Both the position numbers and the translations under genes were made by a program. A DNA stretch of 64,000 nucleotides from Marinobacter oulmenensis (GTDB lineage: Bacteria; Pseudomonadota; Gammaproteobacteria; Pseudomonadales; Oleiphilaceae). The notes beneath the pieces are model-generated. The model saw only the letters and a program-made list of their open reading frames with translations. It did not search any database and was not told the DNA's origin. This document shows, one piece after another, positions 19,441-28,940 of the stretch (within the stretch, counting starts at the first letter, position 1; each line of letters begins with the position of its first letter). The stretch covers positions 434,001-498,000 of the forward strand of contig NZ_JACHFE010000001.1 of NCBI RefSeq assembly GCF_014201735.1, written 5' to 3'.

Positions 19441-20913
19441 ATGACAACCGAATCCATACCCAGCAAACATCGGCTGGCGGACGAGTTCCGGTCATTCATC
19501 GACCCGGAATTTGTCATTACCGATGATGAAACCCTCAAGCCTTACGAGTGTGATGGCCTGGCGATGTACCGCGAGATGCCCATGCTGGTGGTGCTGCCCG
19601 AGACCGTGGACCAGGTCCAGCGGGTAATGCGCATCTGCCACGAACAGGGTGTACCGGTGGTGGCCCGGGGCGCGGGAACCGGCCTTTGCGCCGGTGCCAT
19701 GCCGCACCGGGAAGGCGTGGTGTTGTCGCTGGCCAAGTTCAACCGGATTCTGGACATCGATCCGGTCGCCCGCACCGCCCGGCTGCAGCCGGGGGTGCGA
19801 AACCTGGCGATCAGCGAGGAGGCCGCGGCGCACGGGCTGTATTACGGGCCGGACCCGTCCTCCCAGATTGCCTGCACCATTGGGGGCAACGTGGCGGAGA
19901 ACTCGGGTGGCGTCCATTGCCTGAAGTACGGCCTGACCGTTCACAACATCCTCAGTGTCGAGATGGTCACCGCCGAGGGCGATCGGGTGACCGTGGGCAG
20001 TGACGGCCTGGACAGCTGCGGTATGGACCTGCTGGCCCTGATGACCGGTTCGGAAGGGCTGCTCGGGGTGGTGACGGAGGTCAAGGTCAAACTGCTGCCC
20101 ACCCCGGAAGTGGCCCAGGTGATCATGGCCGGTTTCGACAGTGTCGAGAAAGCCGGTGATGCGGTCGGCGGTGTGATCTCGCACGGGATCATTCCGGGCG
20201 GTCTGGAGATGATGGACGGGCACGCCATTATTGCCGCGGATGATTTCTGCGGCGCCGGCTACCCCAGGGATGCTAAAGCCCTGCTGCTGTGCGAGGTGGA
20301 TGGCACCCGCGAGGAAGTGGATGAGCACATTGCCGAGGCCGAGGCCCTGTTCCGCAAACTCGGCGCCACCTCCATCCGAACCTCCGGCAGCGACGAGGAA
20401 CGGGCGCTTTTATGGAAAGGGCGCAAGTCGGCATTCCCCGCGGTCGGTCGGATCTCGCCCGATTACTACTGCATGGACGGCACCATTCCCCGGCGTTACC
20501 TGGCGCATGTGCTGCTCGAAATGGAAAAAATGACCGAGGAATTCGGACTGCGGGTGGCCAATGTGTTCCATGCCGGCGATGGCAACCTGCACCCGCTGAT
20601 CCTGTTTGATGCCAACGTGCCCGGTGAGTTCGAGCGTACCGAAGCCTTTGGCAGCCGGATTCTGGAGCTCTGTGTGGAAGTCGGTGGCTGTATTACCGGC
20701 GAGCATGGCGTGGGCGTGGAGAAGATCCGGCAGATGGCGGTTCAGTTCAGCGATGACGAACTGCAGCAGTTCCATGACGTCAAGGCCGCCTTTGATCCCA
20801 CCGGCATTCTGAACCCGGGCAAAGGGGTTCCGACGCTCAGGTTCTGTCAGGAATACCGGTCCATCGAACACAAGCAACACAAGCACGAACAGACGGATGC
20901 CGCCCATGGCTGA
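19441..20913 (+). CDS. glcD: Glycolate oxidase, FAD-linked subunit GlcD
   Basis: 490 residues. The FAD-binding type 4 domain includes PVVARGAGTGLCAGAMP and CTIGGNVAENSGGVHCLKYG. The C-terminal cap ends with HAGDGNLHPLILFD and CITGEHGVGVEKI, which hold flavin- and substrate-contacting residues in this family. It oxidises glycolate (possibly D-lactate) to the 2-oxo acid, passing electrons through GlcE/GlcF to the quinone pool. Its 3' end overlaps glcE. Confidence 0.95.
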   Translation: MTTESIPSKHRLADEFRSFIDPEFVITDDETLKPYECDGLAMYREMPMLVVLPETVDQVQRVMRICHEQGVPVVARGAGTGLCAGAMPHREGVVLSLAKFNRILDIDPVARTARLQPGVRNLAISEEAAAHGLYYGPDPSSQIACTIGGNVAENSGGVHCLKYGLTVHNILSVEMVTAEGDRVTVGSDGLDSCGMDLLALMTGSEGLLGVVTEVKVKLLPTPEVAQVIMAGFDSVEKAGDAVGGVISHGIIPGGLEMMDGHAIIAADDFCGAGYPRDAKALLLCEVDGTREEVDEHIAEAEALFRKLGATSIRTSGSDEERALLWKGRKSAFPAVGRISPDYYCMDGTIPRRYLAHVLLEMEKMTEEFGLRVANVFHAGDGNLHPLILFDANVPGEFERTEAFGSRILELCVEVGGCITGEHGVGVEKIRQMAVQFSDDELQQFHDVKAAFDPTGILNPGKGVPTLRFCQEYRSIEHKQHKHEQTDAAHG

Positions 20914-21973
20914 TAACACCCAACAGATACAGGAGCAGGTGCTCCAGGCCCGTGACAGCGGGCATAAACTCAATATCGTCGGTGGTGGCACCAAGTCGTT
21001 TATGGGCCGCACCGCGGATGAAACCGCAGATACCCTGAACCTGGCGGACCATTCCGGCATTGTGGAATACCATCCGGTCGAACTGGTCATGACCGTCCGG
21101 GCGGGCACACCGCTGACCGAGATTGAAGCCGCACTGGCTGAACACGATCAGTGCCTGCACTTCGAGCCGCCCCGGTTTGGTGACGCCGCCACCATCGGCG
21201 GCACACTGGCCTGTAACCTCTCCGGCCCGGCGCGGCCATGGAGCGGTTCGGTGCGTGATCAGGTACTGGGCGTCCGGCTGATCAATGGCAAGGGCGAGCA
21301 CCTGCGCTTTGGCGGCCAGGTGATGAAGAACGTGGCCGGCTATGACGTCTCCCGTCTGCAGGCCGGCGCCCTGGGTACCCTGGGCGTGATGACCGAAATC
21401 AGCCTGAAAGTCATGCCCCGTCCGGCGTCGTCCCTGACACTGGTGCAGGCCATGTCACCGGACGAGGTGATTGACTACATGAACCGCCGGGCAGCAGAGC
21501 CCAAACCGATCACCGGCGCCTGTTGGGTCGACGGCAAGGTTTATCTGCGTCTGAGCGGCGCCCGTTCGGCGGTCGAGGCCACCGCGGACAAGTGGTCCGG
21601 CGAGGTCATGGAAGGCGGTGAGACCTTCTGGCAGCAGGTGCGCGATCTTCAGCACAGCTTTTTCGCGGACGATGATCAGCCGTTATGGCGGTTTTCTGTG
21701 GGATCCACCGCAGCCATCGATGCCGGTCGGGGCGACTGGTTTATCGACTGGGCCGGCTCCCAGCGGTGGCTGAAAGGCGAGGGCGATCTGGCTGAGATGG
21801 AAGCGTTGGCCACCGCCGCCGGCGGTCAGGTCAGCCTGTTCCGGGGCGGTGACCGTCACGGAGAGGTCATGCACTCCCAGCCTCAGGCGCTGAAAACCAT
21901 TCAACGCCGAGTGAAGCAATCGTTCGATCCCGATGGCCTGTTCAATCCGGGCCGTCTCTACAGTTGGTTGTAA
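20906..21973 (+). CDS. glcE: Glycolate oxidase, FAD-binding subunit GlcE
   Basis: 355 residues from ATG 20906 (MADNTQQIQEQVLQARD); an ATG at 20897 is in frame and equally open, so the start is unsure by three codons. It is a shorter FAD_binding_4 protein with NIVGGGTKSFMGR and TIGGTLACNLSGPARPW, typical of GlcE. It overlaps the end of glcD by 8 bases, so translation is probably coupled. Confidence 0.93.
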   Translation: MADNTQQIQEQVLQARDSGHKLNIVGGGTKSFMGRTADETADTLNLADHSGIVEYHPVELVMTVRAGTPLTEIEAALAEHDQCLHFEPPRFGDAATIGGTLACNLSGPARPWSGSVRDQVLGVRLINGKGEHLRFGGQVMKNVAGYDVSRLQAGALGTLGVMTEISLKVMPRPASSLTLVQAMSPDEVIDYMNRRAAEPKPITGACWVDGKVYLRLSGARSAVEATADKWSGEVMEGGETFWQQVRDLQHSFFADDDQPLWRFSVGSTAAIDAGRGDWFIDWAGSQRWLKGEGDLAEMEALATAAGGQVSLFRGGDRHGEVMHSQPQALKTIQRRVKQSFDPDGLFNPGRLYSWL

Positions 21974-21975
21974 TT

Positions 21976-23184
21976 ATGCAGACGAATCTGGTTCAACAAT
22001 TTGCCAATACACCGGAAGGACAGGAAGCCGAAGACATTCTCCGGGCCTGTGTTCACTGTGGATTCTGCACGGCCACCTGTCCGACCTATCAGGAACTCAA
22101 TGACGAGCGGGACGGGCCTAGGGGGCGCATCTATCTGATGAAGATGTTCCTGGAGGGTGGGGAAGTCACGGAAAAAACCCGGGAACACCTGGACCGCTGC
22201 CTGACCTGCCGCAGCTGTGAAACCACCTGCCCGTCCGGCGTACAGTACGGCCGGCTGGTGGACATCAGCCGGGGCCTGCTGGACCGGGAAATGCCCCGCT
22301 CACCCCGGGAACGCTGGGTGCGCTGGGGTCTGACCCGGGTGCTGCCAAATCGCCAGCTGTTTGGTTCCATGCTCAAGCTGGGCCAGGCCTTCCGGCCCGT
22401 ATTGCCACAGGCGCTGCGCGCCAAGGTGCCGCCCCGGCGCCAGGCCAGCCCCTGGCCGGCCAGCAGTCATAGCCGGGTGGTGCTGGCACTGGCCGGCTGT
22501 GTCCAGCCCTCGGCCACTCCCAACACCAACGCGGCGGCGGCGCGGGTTCTGGACAAGCTGGGCATTACGCTGGTCGAGGCGCCGGAAGCTGGCTGCTGCG
22601 GGGCGGTTAATTACCATCTGTCGGAACACGAACGTGGTCTCGAGCAGATGCGCCGGAATATTGATGCCTGGTGGCCTGCTATTGAGGCCGGGGCCGAGGC
22701 CATTGTGATGACCGCTTCAGGTTGTGGTGCGATGGTTCAGGATTATGGCCATCTGCTGAAGGATGATCCGGTCTACGCCAACAAGGCGAAGCGGGTCAGC
22801 GAGCTGTGTACGGATCTTGGTGCGTTCCTGCTGAACGAGGACCTGGAGCCCCTGAAAGCCAGCGCCGGGGCCGGAAAGGTTGCGTTTCACTGCCCCTGCA
22901 CCCTGCAGCACGCCATGAAACAGACAGGTGTCGTGGAGCAGGTGCTGACCCGTGCCGGCGTGGATCTGGCCCAGACCCGCGACAAACACCTGTGCTGTGG
23001 TTCGGCAGGTACCTATTCGGTTCTGCAGCCGGAGATGAGCCAGAAGCTGCTGGATAACAAGATCAAGGCGCTGACGGTGGAGGACCCGGTGAGGATTGTC
23101 ACTGCCAACATTGGCTGCCAGTTGCACATTGAGAGCAAGGCGCAGGTGCCGGTACATCACTGGATTGAGTTGTTGGATCGGTAG
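21976..23184 (+). CDS. glcF: Glycolate oxidase, iron-sulfur subunit GlcF
   Basis: 402 residues from ATG 21976, two bases after the glcE stop; an in-frame TTG at 21964 is less likely. Two ferredoxin-type 4Fe-4S motifs are visible, CVHCGFCTATCP and CLTCRSCETTCP. Two CCG-type cysteine-rich domains follow, with GCCGAVNYH and HLCCGSAGTY. The protein carries electrons from the flavin subunits to the membrane. It is the last gene of glcGDEF and is followed by a terminator. Confidence 0.95.
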   Translation: MQTNLVQQFANTPEGQEAEDILRACVHCGFCTATCPTYQELNDERDGPRGRIYLMKMFLEGGEVTEKTREHLDRCLTCRSCETTCPSGVQYGRLVDISRGLLDREMPRSPRERWVRWGLTRVLPNRQLFGSMLKLGQAFRPVLPQALRAKVPPRRQASPWPASSHSRVVLALAGCVQPSATPNTNAAAARVLDKLGITLVEAPEAGCCGAVNYHLSEHERGLEQMRRNIDAWWPAIEAGAEAIVMTASGCGAMVQDYGHLLKDDPVYANKAKRVSELCTDLGAFLLNEDLEPLKASAGAGKVAFHCPCTLQHAMKQTGVVEQVLTRAGVDLAQTRDKHLCCGSAGTYSVLQPEMSQKLLDNKIKALTVEDPVRIVTANIGCQLHIESKAQVPVHHWIELLDR

Positions 23185-23220
23185 TATCCCGTCGACAGCA
23201 AATACGGGTATAGTCAGAAG

Positions 23221-23254
23221 GGCCGGTGCAGGGATTGCATCGGCCTTTCTGTTT
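23221..23254 (+). terminator. Terminator of the glc operon
   Basis: GGCCGGTGCA (23221-23230), loop, TGCATCGGCC (23236-23245) with one G-T pair, followed by TTTCTGTTT. It lies 37 bases after the glcF stop and just before the DUF4124 gene. Confidence 0.75.
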
Positions 23255-23278
23255 GCCAGTACATCACAGGATGTGATC

Positions 23279-23719
23279 ATGAAACCAGGGATCAGGGCTT
23301 TAACCCTGCTGCTGAGCAGCGGGCTTGCAGTAACCGCGAGCGCCGAGGTATATCGGTGGACCGATGCCAGCGGCGCTGTGCATTTCTCGGACACACCGCC
23401 AGACACCGGGCAGCCGGCGAGGGTGGAACTGCGGGAACCTGTGACGGTTCCGATGGCGGATAACATCGGGCAGGCGGAGCGGGTCCGCAAGAGTCGTAAG
23501 GCCGTTGGCCGCATGCTGGCCCCGTCCGGCGAGGATCGCTACCGCCAGGAAAAACAGCAGGCCCAGGCCCGGGCCGCCCGATGCCGGAAGCTGAACCAGC
23601 GGCTTGAGCGGATTCAGGCGCAGTTGCGGCGCGGTCACAGCAATGAACGGGGCAACCGGCTCAGGGAGCAAAAACGGGAGGTTGGGGATCAGTACAGCCG
23701 CGAGTGCATACTGAACTGA
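23279..23719 (+). CDS. Small secreted DUF4124-domain protein
   Basis: 146 residues from the ATG at 23279, behind CAGGA. A signal peptide (MKPGIRALTLLLSSGLAVTASA) is followed directly by the short DUF4124 core EVYRWTDASGAVHFSDTPP. After that comes a basic, Gln/Arg-rich region (about 85-146) likely to be helical, with two cysteines that could pair. DUF4124 proteins are common in gammaproteobacterial envelopes and have no agreed function. It is a single gene. Confidence 0.85.
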   Translation: MKPGIRALTLLLSSGLAVTASAEVYRWTDASGAVHFSDTPPDTGQPARVELREPVTVPMADNIGQAERVRKSRKAVGRMLAPSGEDRYRQEKQQAQARAARCRKLNQRLERIQAQLRRGHSNERGNRLREQKREVGDQYSRECILN

Positions 23720-23809
23720 GTTCGTCTGCAGTGCGGCAACTTCGGAAACTTCTCATTGCTATTTAATAACGGTTATTGTTAGCTATCTACCTGATTCTCA
23801 GGAGGGTAG

Positions 23810-25012
23810 ATGTTGTCGCATTTTCAGCTTGCATTGATGCTTGGCATGACCGTGGCGCTTGGGCCCCTGGCCCTGGACGCCTATCTGCCGGCATTTCCCG
23901 ACATGGCCGACGGCTTTTCCGTGCCCCATGCCGATATCGGCCTAAGCCTCAGTGCCTATGTCTTTACGCTTGGTCTGGCCCAGTTGGTTGGCGGGCCCCT
24001 GTCCGACCGTTACGGGCGTAAACTGATTCTGTTTGGCGGGCTGACGGTGTTCGCCGCCGCCGGGCTGATGATTGCCCAGTCCGGCACCCTGGGGGAACTG
24101 GTGTTCTGGCGGGTGATTCAGGGCATTGGCGGGGCTTTCTGTGCGGTGTCGGTCCCTGCCATCGTGCGGGATCAGACCAGTGGCCAGGAGTCGGCGCGCC
24201 TGTTCGGGCTGATCGGCCTGATCATGTTCATCGCACCGGCAGCGGCGCCGTCACTGGGTGCTTTTACGCTGAGCCTGGGTGACTGGCACTGGATATTCGT
24301 AGTGCTGGCTGTCTATGCCGTCTTCCTGGCCTTTGTACTGCAAACTGCGCTGTTTCCTCGTCTGGCTCCCAAACCCAGGGCCACCACGCCGGTCAGCACC
24401 CTGGTGACCAACTATGGCCTGGTGCTGCGGCACAGCGCCACCATGCGCTTTGTTGGCATCCAGGTACTCTGTTTCAGCACCATGCTGCTGTTCATCACGC
24501 ATTCCTCATTTATCTACCAGGAATGGTTCGGCCTGTCGAACAGCATGTTTTCGGTACTGTTTGCCGCCAATATTGTTTTCATGGCGGCGCTGAACCTGAT
24601 CAACCGGCCGCTGTTGCGCCGGATACCATCCGTGCAACTGCTCCGGGTGCAGGTGATCATGCAGTTTGTGGCCCTGCTGGCCCTGGTGACCGTGGTCGCC
24701 ATGGACGGCCCGTTCTGGGCGGTGGTGGCCTGCATGATCGCGGCCATTGGCTGCCAGGGCGGTATTGTGCCCAACAACATGGCCAACGCGCTGGAGTTCT
24801 TTCCCCATCTCGGCGGCACGGCGGCGGCCCTGCTGGGGGCGGCCCAGTTCACCCTGTCGGGCGGGATCAGTGCGCTGTCGTCGGCCTTTGGCGGCGACGC
24901 CCTGTTGCCGATTGTGGTGAGTATGCTGGCCTGCTCGACCGGGGCGACCCTGCTGGTTCTGGGTGCACCCGGTGCAGTGGCCCGGGAGAGACAGGCGGCT
25001 GCTGCCGCCTGA
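23810..25012 (+). CDS. Bcr/CflA-family MFS exporter
   Basis: 400 residues with about twelve membrane segments. The loop 2-3 MFS motif GGPLSDRYGRKLILFGG is intact, and ALDAYLPAFPDMADGF near the N-terminus is typical of Bcr/CflA drug-resistance transporters. The ribosome site AGGAGG is strong. It lies convergent to a siderophore ABC importer, so export of a siderophore or an iron-linked metabolite is possible but is only inferred from position. A palindrome AATAAC-G-GTTATT (23765-23777) lies 33 bases upstream. Confidence 0.87.
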   Translation: MLSHFQLALMLGMTVALGPLALDAYLPAFPDMADGFSVPHADIGLSLSAYVFTLGLAQLVGGPLSDRYGRKLILFGGLTVFAAAGLMIAQSGTLGELVFWRVIQGIGGAFCAVSVPAIVRDQTSGQESARLFGLIGLIMFIAPAAAPSLGAFTLSLGDWHWIFVVLAVYAVFLAFVLQTALFPRLAPKPRATTPVSTLVTNYGLVLRHSATMRFVGIQVLCFSTMLLFITHSSFIYQEWFGLSNSMFSVLFAANIVFMAALNLINRPLLRRIPSVQLLRVQVIMQFVALLALVTVVAMDGPFWAVVACMIAAIGCQGGIVPNNMANALEFFPHLGGTAAALLGAAQFTLSGGISALSSAFGGDALLPIVVSMLACSTGATLLVLGAPGAVARERQAAAAA

Positions 25013-25017
25013 GGATT

Positions 25018-25821
25018 TCAGCGGGCGCTGGCCCGCCGGACATTGATCAATAGTGGGCTGCCCGTGGCCGGATCATGGGTGAGCTCGCAGTGTACTCCGT
25101 AGAGCTGCTCCACCAGTTCCGGCGAGACAATCTCGGCCGGAGCCCCTTCCCGGATGATCTCACCGGCCTTCATGGCCACCATGTGGTCCGAGTAGCGACA
25201 GGCGCTGGGCAGGTCATGAACCACCATGGCAATGGTCTTGCCCTGGGCACTGAGTTCGCGGATCAGCTCGAAGACTTCAATCTGGTGCCCCAGATCCAGG
25301 GCTGAGGTGGGTTCGTCCAGAAGCAGCAGAGGCGTCTGCTGGGCCACGGCCATGGCGATCCATGCCCGCTGGCGCTGGCCGCCGGACAGGGTGTCCAGGG
25401 CCCTGTCCGCCAGTTGTTCCATGTCTGCCGCCGTCATGGCCTCGTCATAGGCTCGCTGATCCTCACGGGACCACTGTTTCATCCATCCCTGATGCGGCTG
25501 GCGTCCGAAACGGACCAGGTCCCCGACCGTGAGCCCTTCCGGTGCGGTATTGTCCTGGGGCAGCAGGGCAAGCTTGCGCGCGACTTCCCGGGACGGGAGT
25601 GTGTGGATATCCTTGCCATCAAGCAGGACCGAGCCCTGTGCCGGAGTGTGAATACGGGCCAGGCCATTGAGCAGCGTCGACTTGCCGCAACCATTGGGGC
25701 CAACGATGGCCGTCACCCGGCCCGGGGGCAGGGCAACGCTCAGGTTCTCGGCCACGATAAAGCGACGGTGCGCCAGGGTAATGGCGTCGGCGGCCAGGGT
25801 CGACGTCTTGGTTGGACTCAT
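25018..25821 (-). CDS. Iron-siderophore ABC transporter ATP-binding protein (FepC/FecE type)
   Basis: 267 residues from the ATG at 25821, which overlaps the stop of the upstream permease (ATGA). GGAG lies before it. The open frame back to 26007 is inside the permease gene and is not used. Walker A GPNGCGKST, signature LSGGQRQRAWIAMAV, Walker [13 protein letters not shown] and switch VVHDLPSACRYSDH fit FepC/FecE. It is the last gene of a four-gene minus-strand importer operon. Confidence 0.92.
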   Translation of the reverse strand: MSPTKTSTLAADAITLAHRRFIVAENLSVALPPGRVTAIVGPNGCGKSTLLNGLARIHTPAQGSVLLDGKDIHTLPSREVARKLALLPQDNTAPEGLTVGDLVRFGRQPHQGWMKQWSREDQRAYDEAMTAADMEQLADRALDTLSGGQRQRAWIAMAVAQQTPLLLLDEPTSALDLGHQIEVFELIRELSAQGKTIAMVVHDLPSACRYSDHMVAMKAGEIIREGAPAEIVSPELVEQLYGVHCELTHDPATGSPLLINVRRASAR

Positions 25822-26813
25822 GTCGGACTCCGTTGGGAAGGTCTCAGCAGTATCCACAGAAGATAGGGACTGCCAATAATGGCGGTAATGATCCCTACCG
25901 GTACTTCCAGAGGTGAAAACAGGGTTCTTCCAAGCAGGTCTGCGGTCACCATGAAGGTTGCGCCGGCCAGTGCGGAAGCGGTCAGTGGCACCTTGCCCGG
26001 GCGACAAAGCGTGCGGGCAAGTTCCGGCGCCAGCAGGGCAATCAGACCCACCGGGCCACAGACGGAAACGGCCAGCCCGGTCAGCAGCACCGACAGCCCA
26101 AGGCCGAGCACCCGGGTAGAGCGCAGGCGCGTGCCCAGGGCAATGGCAACCGGGTCAGAGAACTGCAGGGTGTTCAGGGCGCGGCTGATGCCCATCAGCG
26201 CGAGATAGCCGATGCCCAGCCCGACAGCCAGCACCAGGACGCTCTGGTCAGAGCGGGCATTGAGGCTGCCCACCGTCCACGGGTAGGCGGCGTTGGCCGT
26301 GTCGATGGCCACCCGGCTGAGCAGGACCTGGGTGGCCGAACCGGCAATGGCACCGATGCCGATGCCTGCGACGATGAAACGGTAACCCCTTGTGCCTTTT
26401 GCGCCCGCCAGCCCGAAGGCCAGGGCGGTGGCAACCGCGGCCCCGGTCAGCGCCATGGTGGACGGTGCTAGGGAGACCCCGATACCCACCACAGAAGCCA
26501 CGGCAAAGGCTGTGGCTGCGTTATCAATGCCGATGATGCCGGGAGTCGCCAGCCGGTTGCGGGCCAGGGTCTGCATCAGGCACCCGGCCATGGCCAGGGC
26601 GGCTCCTGTCAGCAGCCCGGCTAGGGTCCTGTCCAGGCGCAACTGGTTTACCACAAGATCGGTCATGGGGTCGGCCTGGCCAGCCAGCGCCAGTGCCACC
26701 TCTGTTGGTGTCAGTTGCAGCGTGCCGATAGCCAGAGATGCCGTAATGGCTGCCAGCATGACCACGAACAGGGCGATATTGGTGATGGTGGTTCGCTTGT
26801 CGGGCAGTGTCAT
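25818..26813 (-). CDS. Iron-siderophore ABC transporter permease (FecD type)
   Basis: 331 residues from ATG 26813, chosen because AAGGA lies upstream. FecCD-family permease with about nine membrane helices. It carries LAGLLTGAALAMAGCLMQTLARNRLATPGIIGID and the cytoplasmic coupling region near residue 210. It starts 16 bases after the other permease stop and overlaps the ATPase start by four bases. Confidence 0.9.
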   Translation of the reverse strand: MTLPDKRTTITNIALFVVMLAAITASLAIGTLQLTPTEVALALAGQADPMTDLVVNQLRLDRTLAGLLTGAALAMAGCLMQTLARNRLATPGIIGIDNAATAFAVASVVGIGVSLAPSTMALTGAAVATALAFGLAGAKGTRGYRFIVAGIGIGAIAGSATQVLLSRVAIDTANAAYPWTVGSLNARSDQSVLVLAVGLGIGYLALMGISRALNTLQFSDPVAIALGTRLRSTRVLGLGLSVLLTGLAVSVCGPVGLIALLAPELARTLCRPGKVPLTASALAGATFMVTADLLGRTLFSPLEVPVGIITAIIGSPYLLWILLRPSQRSPT

Positions 26814-26829
26814 GTCGGGTCCTTGTCCG

Positions 26830-27852
26830 TTACAGCGAAGGCATACGGCCGGCCCTGACAATGGCCAGCAGGATGGGGGCGCCCACCAGTGCCGTGACAA
26901 CGCCCAGGGGCATTTCGGCCGGGGCGGCAATCAGCCGGGAGACAATGTCGGCGGCCAGCAGGATGATCGGCCCGATGGGAGCACACAGCCACAGTGTCCG
27001 GCGAATGTCGGGGCCCGCCAGAGCGCGGGCGATAAATGGCACCACCAGCCCGACAAAAATCAGGGGGCCGGCCAGCGCGGTGGCGGAACCCACCAGCAGC
27101 GCGACGGACAGGGTGATCAGCAACCGGATACGGCCGGGATGATGTCCCAGGCCTACCGCTGCTTTCTCACCCAGGGCCATGGCGGCCAGAGGCCTGGCCA
27201 CCATCACGATCATGACCAGGGCGAGGATGATCGAGGGCAGGGTGGCGCCAAGCATATCCAGGGGCTTGCCTGCGATACTGCCGGTGATCCAGAAACGGAT
27301 TTCGTCGGCGGCCCGCTGGTCGACGAGCATAAGCATGGAGGTCAGTGCCATCAGCAGGCCGCTCAGAGTGGCGCCGGCCAGTACCAGCCGGACCGGATCG
27401 TTCCCCAGTCCCTGAACGCGGGTGGCCGCAATCACCAGGGCGCAGCCGGCCAGCGCCCCCAGTTGAGCTACCAGGGTGGTGAGGGTGGCGGTGGTTGCCC
27501 CCAGCAGGATCGCCAGCGCCACCGCAAAACCGCTGCCGGCGCTCACGCCCAGCAGTCCCGGTTCCGCCAGAGGGTTGCGCGTCATTGATTGCAGGAGTGC
27601 GCCGGCCAGCCCCAGGGCCAGGCCGGTCACCATGCCGATGATGGTGCGCGGCAAGCGTAGTTCCATCAGGACGAATCGTGCTTCATCCGTGCCGCCACCG
27701 GCCAGAACGGCCAGGGCTTCTGCCGGCGATACCGGGCCGGCGCCATACAGCAGGCTGCCGATTGCGACCAGCAGAAGTAAAAAAACCGCCGAAGCGAGCG
27801 GCGGAAGGAAGGCGCGAGACACAACCACGCGTTTTCTTGCAGATGTTGCCAA
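26830..27852 (-). CDS. Iron-siderophore ABC transporter permease (FecC type)
   Basis: 340 residues. FecCD-family permease; its LRLPRTIIGMVTGLALGLAGALLQSMTRNPLAEPGLLGVS region is the best-conserved stretch of this family. It pairs with the 25818-26813 permease to form the channel. It begins 11 bases after the binding-protein stop. Confidence 0.91.
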   Translation of the reverse strand: MATSARKRVVVSRAFLPPLASAVFLLLLVAIGSLLYGAGPVSPAEALAVLAGGGTDEARFVLMELRLPRTIIGMVTGLALGLAGALLQSMTRNPLAEPGLLGVSAGSGFAVALAILLGATTATLTTLVAQLGALAGCALVIAATRVQGLGNDPVRLVLAGATLSGLLMALTSMLMLVDQRAADEIRFWITGSIAGKPLDMLGATLPSIILALVMIVMVARPLAAMALGEKAAVGLGHHPGRIRLLITLSVALLVGSATALAGPLIFVGLVVPFIARALAGPDIRRTLWLCAPIGPIILLAADIVSRLIAAPAEMPLGVVTALVGAPILLAIVRAGRMPSL

Positions 27853-27863
27853 GATTCGTGACC

Positions 27864-28823
27864 TCAGGGATTCATGTCACGAACAGCAACCTCAATGTCA
27901 TCAAGGATGGCAAGCACGGCCAGAGGGCCGGAAGCGCTGGTCCAGAGCTGACCGCTGACGGAGGCCACGCGGCCGGCCTCGACAGCCTCAAGGCGCGCAA
28001 ATGCCGGGGATTTGCGAGCGGAGTCGAGCGCTTTCTGGCCATCCTCATTCAGGGTCGCAAGGAACACCCAGGTCTGATCCATGCTAGAGAGGTTCTCGAG
28101 GCTCAGGGGTTCGCTGTGTGGGCGACCCTCTTTCACCAGACCATTGTCGGTTACGTCAAAGCCAACAGCCTGGAGGATGGAAGCGGAAAACAGACCCTCG
28201 GCCATGACCAGAGGCCCCTGGGGCATCCAGCGCACCAGCGTGGCGTCGCGCTGATCGGCAGGGATCGTCTCATTCACCAGGTCGGCCACCTCGGCGATGC
28301 GGTTCCGAACCCGGTCAATCACCGACTCGCCGGCTCCTTCCCGGCCCAGTGCGCTGGCATACAGGCGCGTCTCCCGGATCCAGCTGTCGGGCTGGAACAG
28401 TGGCACGTCGGACACCACCACGGGCGCCACCCGGGAGAGCAGCTCGAACTGTTCTTTGCTGGTGCGGCTACTGGTGAGAATCAGGTCCGGCCGGGCGGCG
28501 ACGACTGCTTCAATGTTGGTTTCGCCCGGCGTGCCGACAATGCGGATGTCGCCGGCCTCGGATTTGATGTAGTCCGCCACGTCGGTTCCGCCACGGGTAA
28601 TCACTGCGCCGACTGCGTTGGCGTCCACCGCAAGGGTTGCATCCAGGGCGCCTTCGTAGAGCGTGACCACCCGCTCCGGCTGCCCCTCAATGGTGACCGG
28701 TCCGAAGGCGGTATCAACCGTATGCTCGGCGGCCTGAGCCGGTGACAACGCAGCCAGTGGCAGGACCAGGGCGGCCAGGGTCTTGGTAAGGATGGCTTTT
28801 AGGGGGTGGTGCGAACGACTCAT
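27864..28823 (-). CDS. Periplasmic iron-siderophore-binding protein
   Basis: 319 residues with signal peptide (cleavage after SPAQA). The TroA/FepB-type fold is shown by RVVTLYEGALDATLAVDANAVGAV, then ARPDLILTSSRTSKEQFELLSRVAPVV and the long connecting helix. It is the first gene of the importer operon, with a Fur-box-like sequence 41 bases before its start. The ligand is a ferric siderophore, type unknown. Confidence 0.88.
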   Translation of the reverse strand: MSRSHHPLKAILTKTLAALVLPLAALSPAQAAEHTVDTAFGPVTIEGQPERVVTLYEGALDATLAVDANAVGAVITRGGTDVADYIKSEAGDIRIVGTPGETNIEAVVAARPDLILTSSRTSKEQFELLSRVAPVVVSDVPLFQPDSWIRETRLYASALGREGAGESVIDRVRNRIAEVADLVNETIPADQRDATLVRWMPQGPLVMAEGLFSASILQAVGFDVTDNGLVKEGRPHSEPLSLENLSSMDQTWVFLATLNEDGQKALDSARKSPAFARLEAVEAGRVASVSGQLWTSASGPLAVLAILDDIEVAVRDMNP

Positions 28824-28863
28824 TCGGTAAAGGCTCCAGACTATGCGTGGCGATCCAGGATCA

Positions 28864-28882
28864 AATAATGATAATTGTTCTC
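28864..28882. promoter_or_regulatory. Fur-box-like sequence
   Basis: AATAATGATAATTGTTCTC matches the 19-base GATAATGATAATCATTATC consensus at 15 positions by my count. It lies between the divergent binding-protein gene and the LysR gene, so it could repress the importer under iron-replete conditions. Confidence 0.7.
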
Positions 28883-28940
28883 ATTGCTTTTTTAAAGTGC
28901 TATCTTGGAACACTCAGTTTCATATTCCGGGATGGTTGCC

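Noticed and set aside
23765..23777. AATAAC-G-GTTATT as a Fur box
   Set aside because: It is a palindrome but matches the Fur consensus poorly; left as an unexplained operator-like site.
26392..27588. 398-codon open frame on the plus strand
   Set aside because: Opposite the two FecCD permeases; the Gly/Gln/His repeats mirror the permease codons.
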